Assembly (NCBI GenBank): GCA_951217055.1
Contig: OX578276.1
Coordinates: forward strand, 58,961,307-59,025,306
DNA length: 64,000 bases
Direction of reading: 5' to 3'
Origin: Gerris lacustris
Lineage: Eukaryota; Arthropoda; Insecta; Hemiptera; Gerridae
The first letter of the stretch is position 1, and every line of letters begins with the position of its first letter. The notes below the pieces were generated by a model. It did no database searches. It saw nothing but the letters and a program-made list of their open reading frames with translations, and was not told the DNA's origin. Of this stretch, positions 11,180-25,168 are shown piece by piece. A program made the position numbers and the translations under genes.

Positions 11180-12260
11180 AAATGAATAGAGAGAGTATTC
11201 AGAAGTCTTATAAAGTGATTTTAAGACATTTTAAAGAATATTAGAATGATTTGGAATCCACTTAGTTTTATTAAATGTCTATTAAAAGAATAAAAAATTG
11301 TAATATCCAATGAACCGTTGAGCCATGGGTGGTTCGTCGTCATCTACATTCGCGCTGTAAGCTCAAAATAATTTATTTTTAACTTCTTTTTTCATTATAT
11401 ATAATAACAGGCTTATACAAACGATACGAAGTACTATTTGTATAATCTCGATTATAGGAGGCAAGTTTATATTTCATCTAAAGGGGGTTTAAATCGAATT
11501 CATTCGGTATGATCCTGAAGAATAACCGTTAGATGGAGGCTGGACCGCTCAGTAATCAAGGATCTGGTCGGAACCTCATCGTGAGCTCTCACTCAGTCAT
11601 GTTGTGAAGCCGATTAACTTGTTATTGATCGAGTATAAATTTAAGGGCTTCACCCTACTGCTACCTGACTGCGGACCACTAATCAGACATATGGCAGATA
11701 CGAGTCAGATTAAACCAACTTATTGTTATTGTTTAAACACACTCCATCTTTCAACACTTCCTCGCCCTTTTTCCTCACTTGATATCCTAATAATAAGTTT
11801 TAAAGGTAAACATTACTGTTTACCAAAAGTAATAAAATGCTACTAAAAAAAAAAAAAAAAATGAGTGCAAAAATAAATAATAATATGTTTTATTTTTACA
11901 CCTGGTGCTACTTTTTATTTAGAAAATCTTTCATTCCGTTTATTTACAATTTGTATTTATTTCACACTTTCTTTAATTTAAAATTATTGACTTGTATATG
12001 TCTGAGAGGCTTGACAACTAACCACAATTAGTCATTAGCTCCTACTGCATTTTGTTAGGAGATTAAAACAAGCATTATATTTCTATTTGCATTATATAAA
12101 TACTGTAAAAAGAGACATTCTACTGTACAATTTGATTTGAAACGTACTTTTATCGTCAGACTAAGTATCTAAAGGCATATAAGAAATATATACGAGTCAT
12201 CTATTAATCTTATACAGCACCATAAACTACAAATATATTTGTTTTGATAATTATCATAAC
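11180..12260. other. Unassigned AT-rich DNA
   Basis: Short frames at 11604-11846 and 11837-12031 have no recognisable domain. Poly-A at about 11845-11860. A slightly higher-GC patch (11510-11620) is unidentified. Confidence 0.4.
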
Positions 12261-12263
12261 GTA

Positions 12264-12458
12264 TTTTGCTTCCGAGCTTACCGAAAGTAACGAAAGCTAT
12301 GTCATCCTACTGAGGAACGTATTTTTTTTATCTCCAATTTAAAAAATTCCAAGACAGAAATTCGTTTCAGACATTTTTAAAAGCATAATATTTTAAAATT
12401 ATACGAAACACGACCATAAGAAGTTATGGGCCACACTCATTGGCAGACTATTTTAAAC
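12264..12458 (-). repeat. Dispersed family A, internally deleted copy
   Basis: Read on the minus strand it begins AATAGTCTGCCAATGAGTGT, then GTCTGAAACGAATTTCTGTC, and ends with the GCTTTCG...CGGAAGC hairpin (12268-12297). This is the same module order as the fuller copy at 29563-30165. Confidence 0.75.
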
Positions 12459-12459
12459 T

Positions 12460-14220
12460 TTATTCATCATCAGTATATTATGTAAATCTATCAGAAAGTA
12501 GGAAAATAATAAATTTCTGAATAGTAAATATCTAGCCAGACTAGAATTTTCATTACATTTCATGACTTTAAATTTTCATAATATACATTACTTGTGTTTA
12601 AAATCAATTATCTTTGAATAATTTTCTTTAATAATCAATTATTCTTTGAATAATTATCATTTATTAATTTTCCCTTATTTATTGAACTAAATTATATTTT
12701 TTAGATTATAAACTTTTTGTACTTTTACAACGCTCAGATAAAAGTTTAAAAGAAGCAGATAGTCTGTGAGTCGAAGTATAATCTTAAGTAAGGATAGATT
12801 TTTTGGAGCACGCAAGAAAAGTATTTTACATTTTTTTTTTTCATCACGTACAAGGGGGGTTTATTAGCTACCATTATCCTTATTACTAATTATAGAGGTT
12901 AGGACCGCATACACGTTATACTAGCCTACAAAGTATTTATATCGCTGGGACATAATTTATTTTATGATTCACAGTTAATATTTAAGAATTAAATTTAAAT
13001 AGTTAATTAGTAGGTGAATAATCTACCTACAAATCAAATGAATCGTTTAGTGAATGGAGAAATAATTATTTTTAAAATATATATTTTCTTTTTAGGGTTT
13101 CTTAATCTCCAAATAGGATCCTTAAAGACCGACTTTCCGTTTCTCCGTGTCTGCCACTGCATCATAACTTCTGAGCGTTAGAGTAAAACATCTATTCTAG
13201 GGTGACAATATGACATAGTGGATGTGTAGATGCAAATACCCCTGAAATGTAAGAGGCATAAAACAATTGTCAATGACCTATATATGTACCATATTATATT
13301 GTATATTATATTGTTGGTCAGCTCTTATAAGGAGCATTATGTATAAAAATTAGAATTATTTTGAAAAATCAAAGTGATAGTAAGCCAAGTCTTCAAAGAT
13401 GATACTTGTATGTTCTTCCAGCTCTATCTAAGTTGTTCATAAAACTAAAAACTTAAAAGCGACACATTTGTTGTTGGTACGATCTATCCCTACAAAAATA
13501 ATTTGTTACATTATAATATTTTAAGTGCAATTACAACGGTTCTCCACACTAACAATATGCATCCTTTAGAAGAAATATTTTGTTTTCTCTCTCTTACAGC
13601 ATTGTATTCCTAAATAAATTCTTAGTAAGAGATATTTTTTAAAGTTTTTTACAGTTTTGCCAAAGTTTTTGACTTAATAAATAATATTAGATATCAAAGA
13701 TAAAACCGTGGCTAATGTAATTTTTTAAATTTATTCTATTGCTTATCTTAAAGGTCATTGTTTTTTTAATGATTGTAAATATAAAAGTTTATTGAATGGT
13801 TATATAATTTGATGGTGAGATCATGTTATTTAGTTTCTGCGTAAAAATTATACGTTTATTAAAATTTGGAATATTATATTAACATATTTCTTTTATCACA
13901 TGGGATGATTAAGGTAATTAATTTTGAAAGAAAATGTATTTTTTATTTGTTTATGATTATTAAAAGTTTTATACATGTTAACAAACCTTAAACTTTAAAT
14001 CTTTAGACTAATTACTTAAAAATGTATGTAGACAAATATTGTGAAAATATACAAAGATACATATAAATAAAGTTTATTTTTCTCTTTGACCTTTGGCAAG
14101 TAAGCCTGAGGATCATTAAATTCAAGTTTGGTTGCTTTGGAATAATTCCCTCTTCAAGTAATAGCAAAGCATACTAATTTAACTTAACACTTACAAAATC
14201 ATATTAAATCTCTAAGAGAA
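12460..14220. other. Unassigned AT-rich DNA
   Basis: No frame, RNA gene or clear repeat seen. A patch near 13115-13210 (GACCGACTTTCCGTTTCTCC) resembles the CTGTCTGTC-type edges of dispersed repeats in this window and may be a very old copy. Confidence 0.4.
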
Positions 14221-14231
14221 AGGACAAAAAA

Positions 14232-14232
14232 G

Positions 14233-14273
<41 letters not shown>
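14232..14273. repeat. Poly-A tract (~40 bp)
   Basis: Homopolymer run after an A-rich lead-in. It could be the tail of an old retroposed sequence, but I see no target duplication or source gene. Confidence 0.9.
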
Positions 14274-14279
<6 letters not shown>

Positions 14280-15022
14280 TTTCAAATATAAAACCACAGT
14301 TTACTTACTCAGTGTGATGACGTATAGGACAGCTTTTTTTAATAAGGCACCCAATTTAGAAATATGAAATTCCACACTAAAAAATCTTTTTGATGTAATG
14401 CTATTTATGTCAAATATAATTTAAAAAATAAAAAAATAACTTTGACCCTCAACTTATCGGTTGAAAATATCTCTATTAATTAACCATTTAAAGTATATAA
14501 ACATAACATTTTTATTCACTTAGTTCTTTTTTAAAAAAAAAAAAAAAAAACTCCTGCTAAGTGGCTTAAAGCCAGTATTAATGAAAAGAATCATTCGAAC
14601 GTGTAGATCCTTACCAATAAACATTTCAAAAAATATGTTTTTATTTAAATAAAGAAACGAAAGAAATTTGTTGAAATAAAAAGTCGTTTCTATTGATTAA
14701 AGTTATCCACTCTTCGTTTAGTAGATTCGAGAACTAAAAGTGAACTAATTGGGGAAACCTTCTATAATTGGATGGTCATCGACCAATTGAAGGGACGTCC
14801 ACAAGTCTCCAAAAAGCATTCTTCTCTCCGCTACAAAAGCAAGCCACAAAACTTTCAGAGCAAAAGTTTCAATTAAAACATCAGAGGCTAACTCATTAGT
14901 ATCGTTATTTACAAAGGGCTTACACGTTCCTGCCTGTGTTCTAATAGGCTCAAAAAGTAAGCCTAATTAATTTTCAAATATACGTTCATATATGCCATTT
15001 TGTACATGTACTGTCAAACTAA

Positions 15023-15192
<170 letters not shown>

Positions 15193-15199
15193 TTGTGTA

Positions 15200-15880
15200 T
15201 GAAAGTATATTATTTTTTATTTACACTTGTCATTTTGTCTCTCAGTTTGTCTCATTTAAAAAAGTTCGTGTTGTCCTGTAGGTTATAGGTACGACTAACC
15301 GTAACATTGAGCATCGACAATAAACCTTTTAAAAAAGGGACCTCCCGCAAACCGGACCGAATCCGTAACAAACCACAAGGGTATTGCATTTTAGAGGAGA
15401 CCTCAAGCTCTTGAATATTGCTGTTGTGCCACGGTGTGAACCTACTTCTAATGCATTAATAGCGAAATTGAATTGGGTTTAGTATAGTGCTCGTGTTTTC
15501 CTTTCCATTATAGCTTTATGTGTTAAGGAGATTTAGTTCAGCCAGCATGAGATGAATACCTCACAAGTTGGTTTAATATTCTCACCGTCAAACATCCTTT
15601 TACAATATTGCCCCTGAGACTGGTATAAAAAATAAGTTATTTAATTTCTTCTACATATGGGAAGAAATGCAGGTCTTACAGACCACAGTGTGTGACCACA
15701 TAATACAATGCAATTATAATACCAGGAAATAACAAATAGCTATAAAATAGCAAACTGTAGTACCTTTTTGTCATGCTACTTCTTTTACTGATTTTTCTAT
15801 TATAGGTATTTTTATTTTTCACAATTCATAAACATTTTGTCAGTCTAATTTTTACTTTTTCATATACATAGTATATTATA
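15200..15880. other. Unassigned DNA
   Basis: Nothing recognised. A moderately GC-rich patch (15330-15480) has no open frame. Confidence 0.4.
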
Positions 15881-15884
15881 TATA

Positions 15885-16270
15885 GAGGGCAAGTATTGCG
15901 ATGCCGCAGAAATTAGATTTCGAGTTTTTTTATGGATATATACTTATGTTCCAAAAAGAGGGTTTTAAAAAATATCTGTTTGTCATCTGTTTAGACGCGT
16001 GGACCCTGAACTACTAGACCAATTTCGATGAAATTTGGCATATGGGTTCAGAAGAATTATACCCCTAGGTGAATCAAGGATTTAATTTTAGATCAGAATT
16101 TGGGGGTGCTAATACCCCTAAGAACCATTCTAGTCTTGAAATGCTATAACGTAGTCCAGTTAAATATAAATCTTACCATATAAGTCGTTTTCCCGGAAAA
16201 AATCTAGGAGAAAATAGTGTACTAGCAATAGATGAGAGGCCGGGCCAGGAGTTAATTTTTTCATGGGGAA
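15885..16270 (+). repeat. Dispersed family C copy
   Basis: Aligns with 63180-63560: TTTAGACGCG/GCAGACGCATG, then CCTGAACTACTAGACCAATT versus GCCTAAACTACTGGGCCGAT, then ATTTGGGGGTGCTAATACCCC versus ATTTGGGGGCGCTATCCCCC, then GTAGTCCAGTTAAA versus GTAGTCCATTAAAA. Non-coding transposon-like repeat of unknown class. Confidence 0.7.
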
Positions 16271-16279
16271 GGAGTTAAT

Positions 16280-17940
16280 TTACATTGCCATTTTGTTCAA
16301 ATATTCAATAATAAATAAATGTGACCACGAAGACTCAAGAAAACTAATAAATTGAAAACACTGGACCAAGTAATAATGTACTCGTTTATGAGAGTTTAGT
16401 ACGAGTTAAATCGGACAGAATTTTACACTTCACATCACTCAGCACTTTCTTCTTATATATATTTTTATAAACGGGAAAAACTGAATGCAGTATTTCTTAG
16501 GGATAGAAGGGATATGGTTAGGATATCTAATCCATATGTATACTGGTATACAATATTTCAATAAGCTTTAGATATTTTCAAATGCGGTATAGATATTATA
16601 GAGGATGTAATAGTTCTGAGAATTCACAGTGTAAGCTTTCAGTTGAATAAGGCGTCTTGCTCGTTTCTTGAGATTTTCTCAATGACATTGAAATGAGACT
16701 TGTTGCTTCTTTAGTCATGAGCTCATCCTACTTCGATCTGTTATTTATATTTGCATTCGTATTATTATGATTATTACATTCAGCTATATATTCACATACA
16801 ATTATAATAAAGGTATAATTACATGATTTTTGTGATTATACAAAATTTAATCAAAATTAATTGCCAAATGATGTGACAAATAGTATAATGAGACTGATTT
16901 AGAAACAAAGATTATTATTAATAACTTTTGAGAGTATTAGTAAAAAAAAAGAAAGGGAAAAAAATAAAAAATAAAAAATAAAGTGACCCTGTTGGGAATG
17001 GTGGGAGCTGTTTGGTCCTAAAATTAATTTGGCTATCTACTGATGGTTCCAGAGGGCTAATTTTGACCATGAAAAGGTAAGCAGTTTTATAGATACTTGA
17101 CCAAAAATGTTCCCTGATATTTCTCCGCAATTCTGCCGAGAAAATTTCGAATTTGGAGACATGGAAAAATATCGTTCATCAGAATGATAAAATATCCAAG
17201 CTTTAATACAATCTTTAAAAGAGAATGAGTAATGTGTTGTAATGTTGTTTTGCTTATTATTGTAAGAAGGTAAACATTTAAAAAATTCTAAGTCATCATA
17301 TCCATTGATATGACGAGAAAATAAATTCTTTAAAATTTAATTATAGGGGGAAGTTTTCTTAGATGAATGAGGCTAAGAAATATTACTTGGGAAAGTAAGG
17401 GTGGACTGGGTAGAATAGTTTGATGGAATTAAGCAGTGGCGTTTATTCGTGAAGCGGTTTGTTTTGTTGGTGGATATCTTGATGGTTGTTGAGAGGAAGC
17501 GCGGAGTAGGAGGCTTCAGCCATTAAATTGAACTGTCTGACCTTGCATGTGCTCCGTCTTGTTAGTGGATTTTAACCAATGGGAAAATTGGGAATTCCTG
17601 GCCCCTCCCACAGGATAGTTAATGCAAATACAATGTTTTAGTCAGCTTGAATACGAGAAACTTCCTTCCAGGATTTGAATCAGTCGCAGCTGAGTTGCAC
17701 GGACCAGTTCTTGCGAACTCAAACGCATGGGAACCCCCTCTGCGAAACGACAGCATTTCCTGGTAAATGCATGAGTCTATTGCAACCAGGATGGGATATA
17801 CGGTGTTTTAAGCAGCTGATAATGATCATCAGAATTGGAATATTTTAGCTCTCTATTGTCTAATTCTACCTAACTTGTTTCCTACCCATTCATGCGGGCA
17901 TATGGGCAAATAAATTTAACTTAGAATGAAAAAGAGGTGG
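16280..17940. other. Unassigned DNA with a moderate-GC patch
   Basis: 17400-17820 is noticeably richer in GC than its surroundings and has no long frame. CAAAAATGTTCCCTGATATTTCT near 17101 echoes family A, so an old fragment is possible. No gene recognised. Confidence 0.4.
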
Positions 17941-17950
17941 TTAGAGGTGG

Positions 17951-17951
<1 letters not shown>

Positions 17952-17997
<46 letters not shown>
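17952..17997. repeat. (TA)n microsatellite
   Basis: About 23 TA units. Confidence 0.97.
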
Positions 17998-18001
<4 letters not shown>

Positions 18002-18310
18002 ATCCAAAAATATTTCTGTATAACATTTTTAATGATCTTACCCCACTCAACCATTTAATCATAAAGTTTCTATAAATTTTGAGGAGTAATTATTAACATC
18101 TCTGTGTACTTAAGTTTAATCACAAAATTTGAGTGAATCAAAAATTTAATTATCCTAGAAGTAGGTAGTAAATTTATTGAAAAAATTGATAGCATACAAC
18201 CCAGTGATTGTGTTGAAAGATAGGTCCCCCTATAAATTATAAAAAGAAGTCACGTTGTAAATGCAAGTCCAGATTCTATGGTTCTGTGCCAATGAGTATG
18301 CCGTTTTTAG

Positions 18311-18315
<5 letters not shown>

Positions 18316-18404
<89 letters not shown>
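18316..18404. repeat. (TA)n microsatellite
   Basis: About 44 TA units. Confidence 0.97.
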
Positions 18405-18406
<2 letters not shown>

Positions 18407-18409
18407 CTC

Positions 18410-19450
18410 AACTTGCACCGATGGCCGAAAGGAATATTTTAAAAAACACTTATCCATAATCAGAAGATTTCATATAATAGTGCAAACACATTAAATTTTT
18501 AGGTCATTGCCTTACTCTTTCTTTTATATACCTACATTCACCAGGTATCTAAGAAAGTAAAAAAAAACTAACAACATGGAAATTATAAATCCGATAATTT
18601 ATTTTTGGTTCATTTTAGACATTAAGATTGTAGTCATGTAATCGGTTGCACAGTAACAGGTAAACGAGAGAAATATAAACTATTAGATAAATTTGTCATG
18701 ATTACTGTTCTGCTACACTCTCTCACAGTGGGAGGGAAATGGGAAACTTCGATTTGCATTTGAAATAATTCAACTTCTAGCTGGAACATGAAATGTAAGA
18801 GTAAGTCATAAATCACACATGGCAAAGTGACATTGAGTTATTGTAATGTCGCTGCTTACCAATTTCATTTTCATTTTTTTTCTAAATACAAGCAATTTCA
18901 ACTTGAATCATCTAGGAATGTGATATCTAAATGGTCATATCATTTATTTAATCATTCTTATGGCAATGCCATGATATTAAATCCACGTAAAAATATTTTA
19001 TTTGTGGCACAACCAATATCGGGAAATTTCGTACTATAATCATTCTCATTTTTATAAAACATGAAATAATTATGACACAGCAAAAGCGTTAATAAACTAT
19101 AATTAAATAACAGCAGTTATTCCACATAAATCGCTTCTAAAAATCTATCTATAAATATAAAATTAAATTTTTATTGGTCTGCCACCACCAGGCTTTATAG
19201 GCTTAAAACTGCTAAACGAAATCGATTAATTTTTTCGCAGTGTTAAGCGCAAACATTTGCACATGTTTTAGGCTTGGGTTCAAAAAATTGAGTAGAACCA
19301 AAATTATTAACAATTTCATTAAAAATAAAAAATAACACTTTTTATATCCAGGTCGGATATTGATTTTTTATCATCAAAACAAATTAATTTGTAAAACTAA
19401 TATTTTCTACCACTCGCTTTGTTTACGTTTGGAAGGTATTAATATTGTAA
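18410..19450. other. Unassigned DNA
   Basis: Frames at 18634-18825 (minus) and 18827-19039 (plus) show no domain. Nothing recognised. Confidence 0.4.
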
Positions 19451-19454
19451 TACG

Positions 19455-19922
19455 TATCCTCAGGAAAAAACCTAAATATGAAAAATGCCACGTTCCAGTC
19501 CCCCACCTAAAAAAACCAGCCTATCAAATTAGTAATATCCTACATTGTGGCCAAGTCTGCAACTTCTTTAGACCATAACTTCACTTCACTTCTACTTCCC
19601 CCGTTTCTGAATGATGATAAACTGATTTTTTGGGAAGGGGTTTGGAAATCTTCTCTTTTCTTTTGAGTCCTCTACTTTTTATTACCCACATAACTCTTAT
19701 GTGACTGCACATGATACTGATGTTTTATGCCTCATTCAGAAACTTGCCAATTATTAAGCAATAAAAATACAAGAAGTCTTGCTCATGAAAGTTATAGGTT
19801 AAAGAAGATGCAGACTTGGCCACAATGTAAGATATCACTACTTTGATTGGCTGACTTTTTTGAGTAGGGGACTGGAACTTGACCCTTTTTTTAACGGTTA
19901 GGTTTTTCCTGATGATATCATT
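19455..19922. mobile_element. Foldback (long inverted repeat) element
   Basis: Arms at 19455-19588 and 19795-19922 are diverged reverse complements: CCTCAGGAAAAAACCTAA pairs with TTAGGTTTTTCCTGATG, GTTCCAGTCCCC with GGGGACTGGAAC, and ACATTGTGGCCAAGTCTGC with GCAGACTTGGCCACAATGT. A weaker pairing continues inward (GTTTCTGAATGA...TCATTCAGAAAC). No coding sequence, so probably an old MITE or foldback element. Confidence 0.75.
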
Positions 19923-19929
19923 CCTTCTT

Positions 19930-21590
19930 TCTGGCTTCAGGATCGTTGGTGTTGACTTGATATTTTACGAGACACTGGAGAGAGCAAGGCCACTGTATTT
20001 TCCCAACATATAAATTTAATTGTAGGAACTTCATATGCACGAGGTAGCTGAATTCGAATCTGAAGTCTAAATTTATCCTATTTGTACAGTTTTCCTGGAA
20101 AATGTGACTAAATACTACATAAGATTGTGATTTTGCCCAATTTTTTTTGTATTTCTGTATTTTGCCGTGACTTCAACAAAGTCCCCATAATTATAAGGAT
20201 GAGACATAAGTCTTATATTGTTGAGAATGGGCGTTTCAAAGAAGCCCAGCTTGTAATTAATTGTCCTAGTAGCCCACAACATGACGCATAATGTCTTGCC
20301 TTATACACAGAAAATTCTCTTCTGCCCAAAGAATGGTGCCAAGCTTATAACATGTTGAACAAACTGGCCCCATCCCCTGCCACCCACTTTAACGTATACT
20401 TGGTGACACGACTGTCTAAAGAACTTCTCCAATATGCATAAATCTGTAAATGTAGAAAAATAAAGTTTTCTTACACAAAGAAAAACTGACATCTGATTAA
20501 TTGTCAAAACAACCTAAAGAATTTGTATGCAATACAAAAGTACATACCAAATTTAAAAAATAAATTAATGGCACAGTCCTAAGGTACAAATTGAGGCCTT
20601 TCAAATGATCTGCAACACAATAACAAACTTTTAAAAAAGTGGTCACGTGACACGAAACATAAGAAAAGGTTTACTCTCATGTTTTCAGAAAATAAGAAAA
20701 ATGTATAAAATAATAAATACTTGATTAAAAGAACATTAGTGTAAGATTTGAGCCATCCAATCGGAAATGAAATCGAACAATAATTGCAGATGCTACGAGA
20801 GATCAAAGCCAAAAATTAACAAATATTAATCAAATCTATTTTCAACTAAGGTACAACCGATAAAGGTACGAAATTAGTCATAGATGAATCAAAATTGTAG
20901 ATCTTTAAAAATCAGTAGCTGTTTGTGTTATCAGTTATCAGTTTTTCGATACTGCTTACCGTTAATTCATATAAAATCTTCTTCGTTTGGTCTGTCAGTT
21001 ATTGTTATTGTTTGACAACCATTTGCATTGTTTAACAACAATTTGTTTGTTTGATTTTTCCCTTACTGTTACGTTTTATTAGACAGCTATTTGTTGTTAT
21101 TGGACATATAATTGCTTTTATTTTCAACATAATTGTTTAGTTGTTTATACCGTTATTGAACGACTCTGATAATTTCACGTGCACCACTTCATTATATCTA
21201 AAATATGATTTTAAAAGAACATTTTCTAAAACAAAATTCTGTATAGGCATTGTTGTGAACACTTTAATGTACCTTCAGAAAAAATAAATAGTAACTAAGA
21301 AACTGGAAGGGAGAAAAAACGTTACTTAAGAGGAAGAAAAAAATGTAAAAACTGAAAAGAAACAGTTGTACCTAGAAAAGGATGCTAGCTTAGTAAAACG
21401 TCATCTTGCAGATGATAGAAAGTATGGTCCGAGTCTACTCTTGCTTCCGGTCAGTTTTTATTACTTCCTCCACAGCTTCTAGTACTTGAATGCACCTACG
21501 CGTAGAAGAAAAATTATTTAATACCTGGTTCCCATAGCTTACAATCCTTAAAAGCCTAAACAATAGCCTGCAGTAAAGTCTTTCTTATTT
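19930..21590. other. Unassigned AT-rich DNA
   Basis: Includes a low-complexity TTGTT-rich stretch (20995-21140). Frames at 20301-20507 and 20579-20812 (minus) have no domain. No gene recognised. Confidence 0.4.
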
Positions 21591-21779
21591 GTAGTCCAGT
21601 CACTCGGGCGAAAAATAGTGCCTTACCTCCGAATTCTATCGGACTGCATGGATTTGGCCGAAAATTTGGATTTAAGCTTGTCTTGCCCTCCTTTTCAAAA
21701 GTTATATATGGGCGAGGTGTGCTTTTTGATTTTAAGGGGTTAAAACTACCCCTAAGTGAAAAAAATAGGAAAACACTTT

Positions 21780-22320
21780 TTTAAGCACTAAAATTTGATT
21801 GAATTAAGTAAAATAAACATATTCAACGATAATTTGTAATTTAATACAAATTTTCAACCCCTTTAGAAACCACCCCTTATGACGAGAATAACGTTAAAAA
21901 ACATCTTTTTACTTCTTAAAATGCTTAACTTGTGAATTAAAATGAATAAAGATGCATTAATCGCTTGTGAAATGATGTTTCATTAGTTTCAAGTTTTCAA
22001 CCCCTAGAAAGCACCCCATTATGCAAAAAAAAAAAAAAAAAAAAAATCTAAAAAAGCCTATTTATAGTTTAAAATGTTTTAATTTTCCATTTAGATCACT
22101 AAAAATTCATTCCTCGCTTATGAAACGATATTTCGTTAGTTTCAACTTTTCAACCCCTAAAGGCGACTTCAACGTTAAATATAGTTTTTTACACATTAAA
22201 ATTCTTAACTTAAGTATTTAGATCAATAAATATTTGTTCCTTGCTTATGAAACGTTATTTATTTGGTTGCAACTTTTTTAACTCTTAGAAACTACCCCCT
22301 ATGCTAATAACAGTACAATG
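21780..22320. repeat. Degenerate tandem repeat, ~125-150 bp unit
   Basis: A block TTTTCAACCCCTxxAGAAACCACCCC recurs at about 21851, 21998, 22147 and 22272, each preceded by a TTATGAAACGATATTTCGTTAG-like stretch. Four diverged units, interrupted by a poly-A tract at 22024-22046. Confidence 0.65.
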
Positions 22321-24398
22321 AACTCAATATTATTTGCATTTTTTTAAATTAATTATAAGATATAAAAAATACGTAAAAATTATAGTAAATTATTTAAAAA
22401 AAAAATAGTAAAAAAAAGTTAAAAAATAAAGTTTGTTAAAAATTTTGTACTATTAAAAAATAGTACAAAAAATCAGGAACCGTCACAATCACTTGATATA
22501 TATCTTCTTCATTATTTGGAGGGCTGTTTTGACAATTATCTCCCGAGCAGGTCGCGCACGTGGCATTACAAAATAAACCTAACCTCCTACAACCACACTA
22601 AGATCCGCAACCTTTTTTGCAATTGCAAAAAATCATCTTCAACAGCTCCTCTGGTGCAGGCAAACTTTGCATTTTTACTGGTTGTAGAGATTCTGCATAT
22701 TTGAATCATCCCCAATCAACTGTATATTTATTTTCTTATTTCCCAGCCATAACTGGGTTTGTAAGTATACTCTATTTTTGTGCACATTGAGAGCACCAAC
22801 TGTTGGCTCAGGGGAAGATAATTTAACAGCAGTGTCCTTTGTAGTGACTTTTATAAATGACTAGAACCTCATTTGCTGTAGAAACGATGAATAATTTTCA
22901 ATTTTATTCAATTTATTCACGTGAGCATCCTTAGCTAGTCCATATAATAAAATGGTGCAGTAGGTACCTGCCAGCATCCAAAATGTCATCGATCTAGGAG
23001 GTGATATCATAAAATTCATCAACAAAACTATTATACGTACTTTAAATATCTGAGAGCTCCAAAATACGTATATTTTTCACGCTCCAAAATTATCTCCTAA
23101 AACTATCATTGGTTTTTCTTCAATAAGTCAGTTAATTATCGAGCTTTCATATATACATATACATAGCCATTTGAAAGGTAATTTCAAGGGCTACAATGCT
23201 AGGTTCATTAGAAAGTCAAACTACCCCTCAATTTTTAAAAAATTAAGGGTTAAAGCACTCCAAATAGGGGGTGTTCACACCAAGACATACACTTTAATCG
23301 GTGATATCTCCATTGATTTTCATGCTGCAGAAGATTATAAAAAATGAAAATATTCGTTGAAAAAAGAGCTACATTTTTGCATTCTATCATTTTTTACGTA
23401 TTCATTATAGTTTTTATGTTATTTTGAAAAAAAGGAAACTTTTTTAGAAATTTTCAAAATAGGCGTTACAATTTAATCTAACTTTAAAAAAAAAATAATG
23501 CATTTTAAACCAGTCAAACTCATAGATCTAATGAAGAACACTAAAATAAAATGTATTATAGAAGGAAAACTATTAATTTTGATTCTGGTGGATATTAGGT
23601 TAATTGGATGGTGTTTATCAAAAACGACTTAACCCACAAAATTGAATTTTTTGGGTTAACACTTTTTTCTTATTATTTATGGTTTACTGGCCGTTTTTCA
23701 ATAGGATTTCAACCTTTAAAATATAATAATAATAACAAAAAATAGAAAATAAGTTATTGAACGTTGAAGTATTGTAATTCTTTGTTTCTCAAAAAGGATT
23801 TAAGTAACTTTAAATTGTATTTGTTTTACGATTTGCTTACTATCAATTTTGCTAAAAAGAGTCAAGTGAATTATTTGAAGCCAAGTAACTATACTAAAAT
23901 GGCATATCTCCTATTTACAATTTACAATTAAGTTCCAAACAACACATTTTGTTAAACTATTTTTCAATAAAGACTCAAGCTCAGGAATCAACCCACGATC
24001 AAGCAGGCCGTGTCCCAAAACTTCAATTCGCAACACAAACTTAACCCATGAAAGGTTAAATAGCTAGGCTATGATACCGAATTTGTTTGGTTTTTCCAGA
24101 CTGTGCTCTTGTTCTTGTACCTTTTATTTTTTGTGCTATTGTATTAGGTAAGTGATTAATAATACCTACCACAACATTATAAATAAAAAGCATTTTATAA
24201 GCAACATTTTACATATTGATAGCAGATATCGCAGGCAGAGGCACGCTGGAGGTGGGTTCTTGTCTAATAAAATACATTAATGATCGCGTTCGTGCGAAAG
24301 CACTGATACTATGGTCAGGCAGTTTTGGTGGTCAAAATCGTAGTATTAAAAGCAACTAATAATTTATTAGCCAAGCGAAACATTAAAGTAATGTTGGA

Positions 24399-24650
24399 AT
24401 GCAGAAAAAAGTTGTTACGCTAAGAAAAGAAGATATTTTTTCTACAGATAAATTAACGGGTGCCATTACAAATCGTAAAAAAGATGTCACCAAAAATAAT
24501 GTATCGTGGCTCCAGACCCAAGACATTGAACTGCAAAGATCTACTCCACTTACTTTGTACTTTAAAAACGACGTAAACGGTCCTGTCCAACAAGTAGACA
24601 TTTCAAAGAAAGTAAAAAACAAAACTTCTGATGTGGTACCAATCTCTTAA
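24399..24650 (+). pseudogene. Possible decayed transposon-encoded frame
   Basis: The 83-codon frame reads like real protein: polar, mixed composition, with an NNVSWLQTQDIEL segment followed by TPLTLYFKN and a Lys-rich end. It reminds me of uncharacterised insect proteins with an N[VI]xWLxI..I and LxYK pattern, often linked to transposons, but I cannot name the family. Sequence 3' of the stop (to about 24860) has further lysine-rich coding-like stretches broken by stops. It sits centrally in the inverted-repeat element 23603-25788, the expected place for that element's own gene. Confidence 0.35.
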
Positions 24651-24929
24651 ATCGAAATGAACATTCGTTGGCCCATTGGAAGGACGATGTCAAATGAAAA
24701 AAATAAGATGTGAAAGATATTATAAAACTAATAGCGAAATATGTCATGGACTTATATAAGCAAATTTTACGCACTCCAACCGGAGATTTAATTGACGTCG
24801 TAGAAGGATATGGGTCAGAAATTAACTTTAAGTAAGAAAATAAAGAACAAGACGACGAATAATAAGTTTATCTACTCACGGCACTTATCTGATTTGTATG
24901 AAACTTTTATAGTTTATCGAAAGTAGCCT

Positions 24930-25168
24930 GCAGATAGCCCTAGATTAATTTGAACCGTCTGCGCTCTTTAACTTTTGCTTAATTGATACTTTAATTCAAG
25001 TAAAAAATCAAAACAATTTTGACACATTAAATAACAAACAAACAAACAAATAATTGTGGGGAAAACAATTAAACAAATTAAACAATAATGGCTTGTAAAA
25101 GCATAGTCAATAAAGTACGTGATAGAATGCGAGGAAGCTATGTGCCACACCAATTGGCAGTCTATTTT
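24930..25168 (-). repeat. Dispersed family A fragment
   Basis: The minus-strand start AATAGACTGCCAATTGGTGT..GGCACATAGCTTCCTCGC lies at 25119-25168. An internal piece near 24920 (GTAGCCTGCAGATAGCCC) resembles 27440 (GTAGCCTACAGATGGTCC). Confidence 0.65.

Noticed and set aside
14232..14273. Poly-A as tail of a processed pseudogene
   Set aside because: No target duplication and no protein-like sequence upstream.
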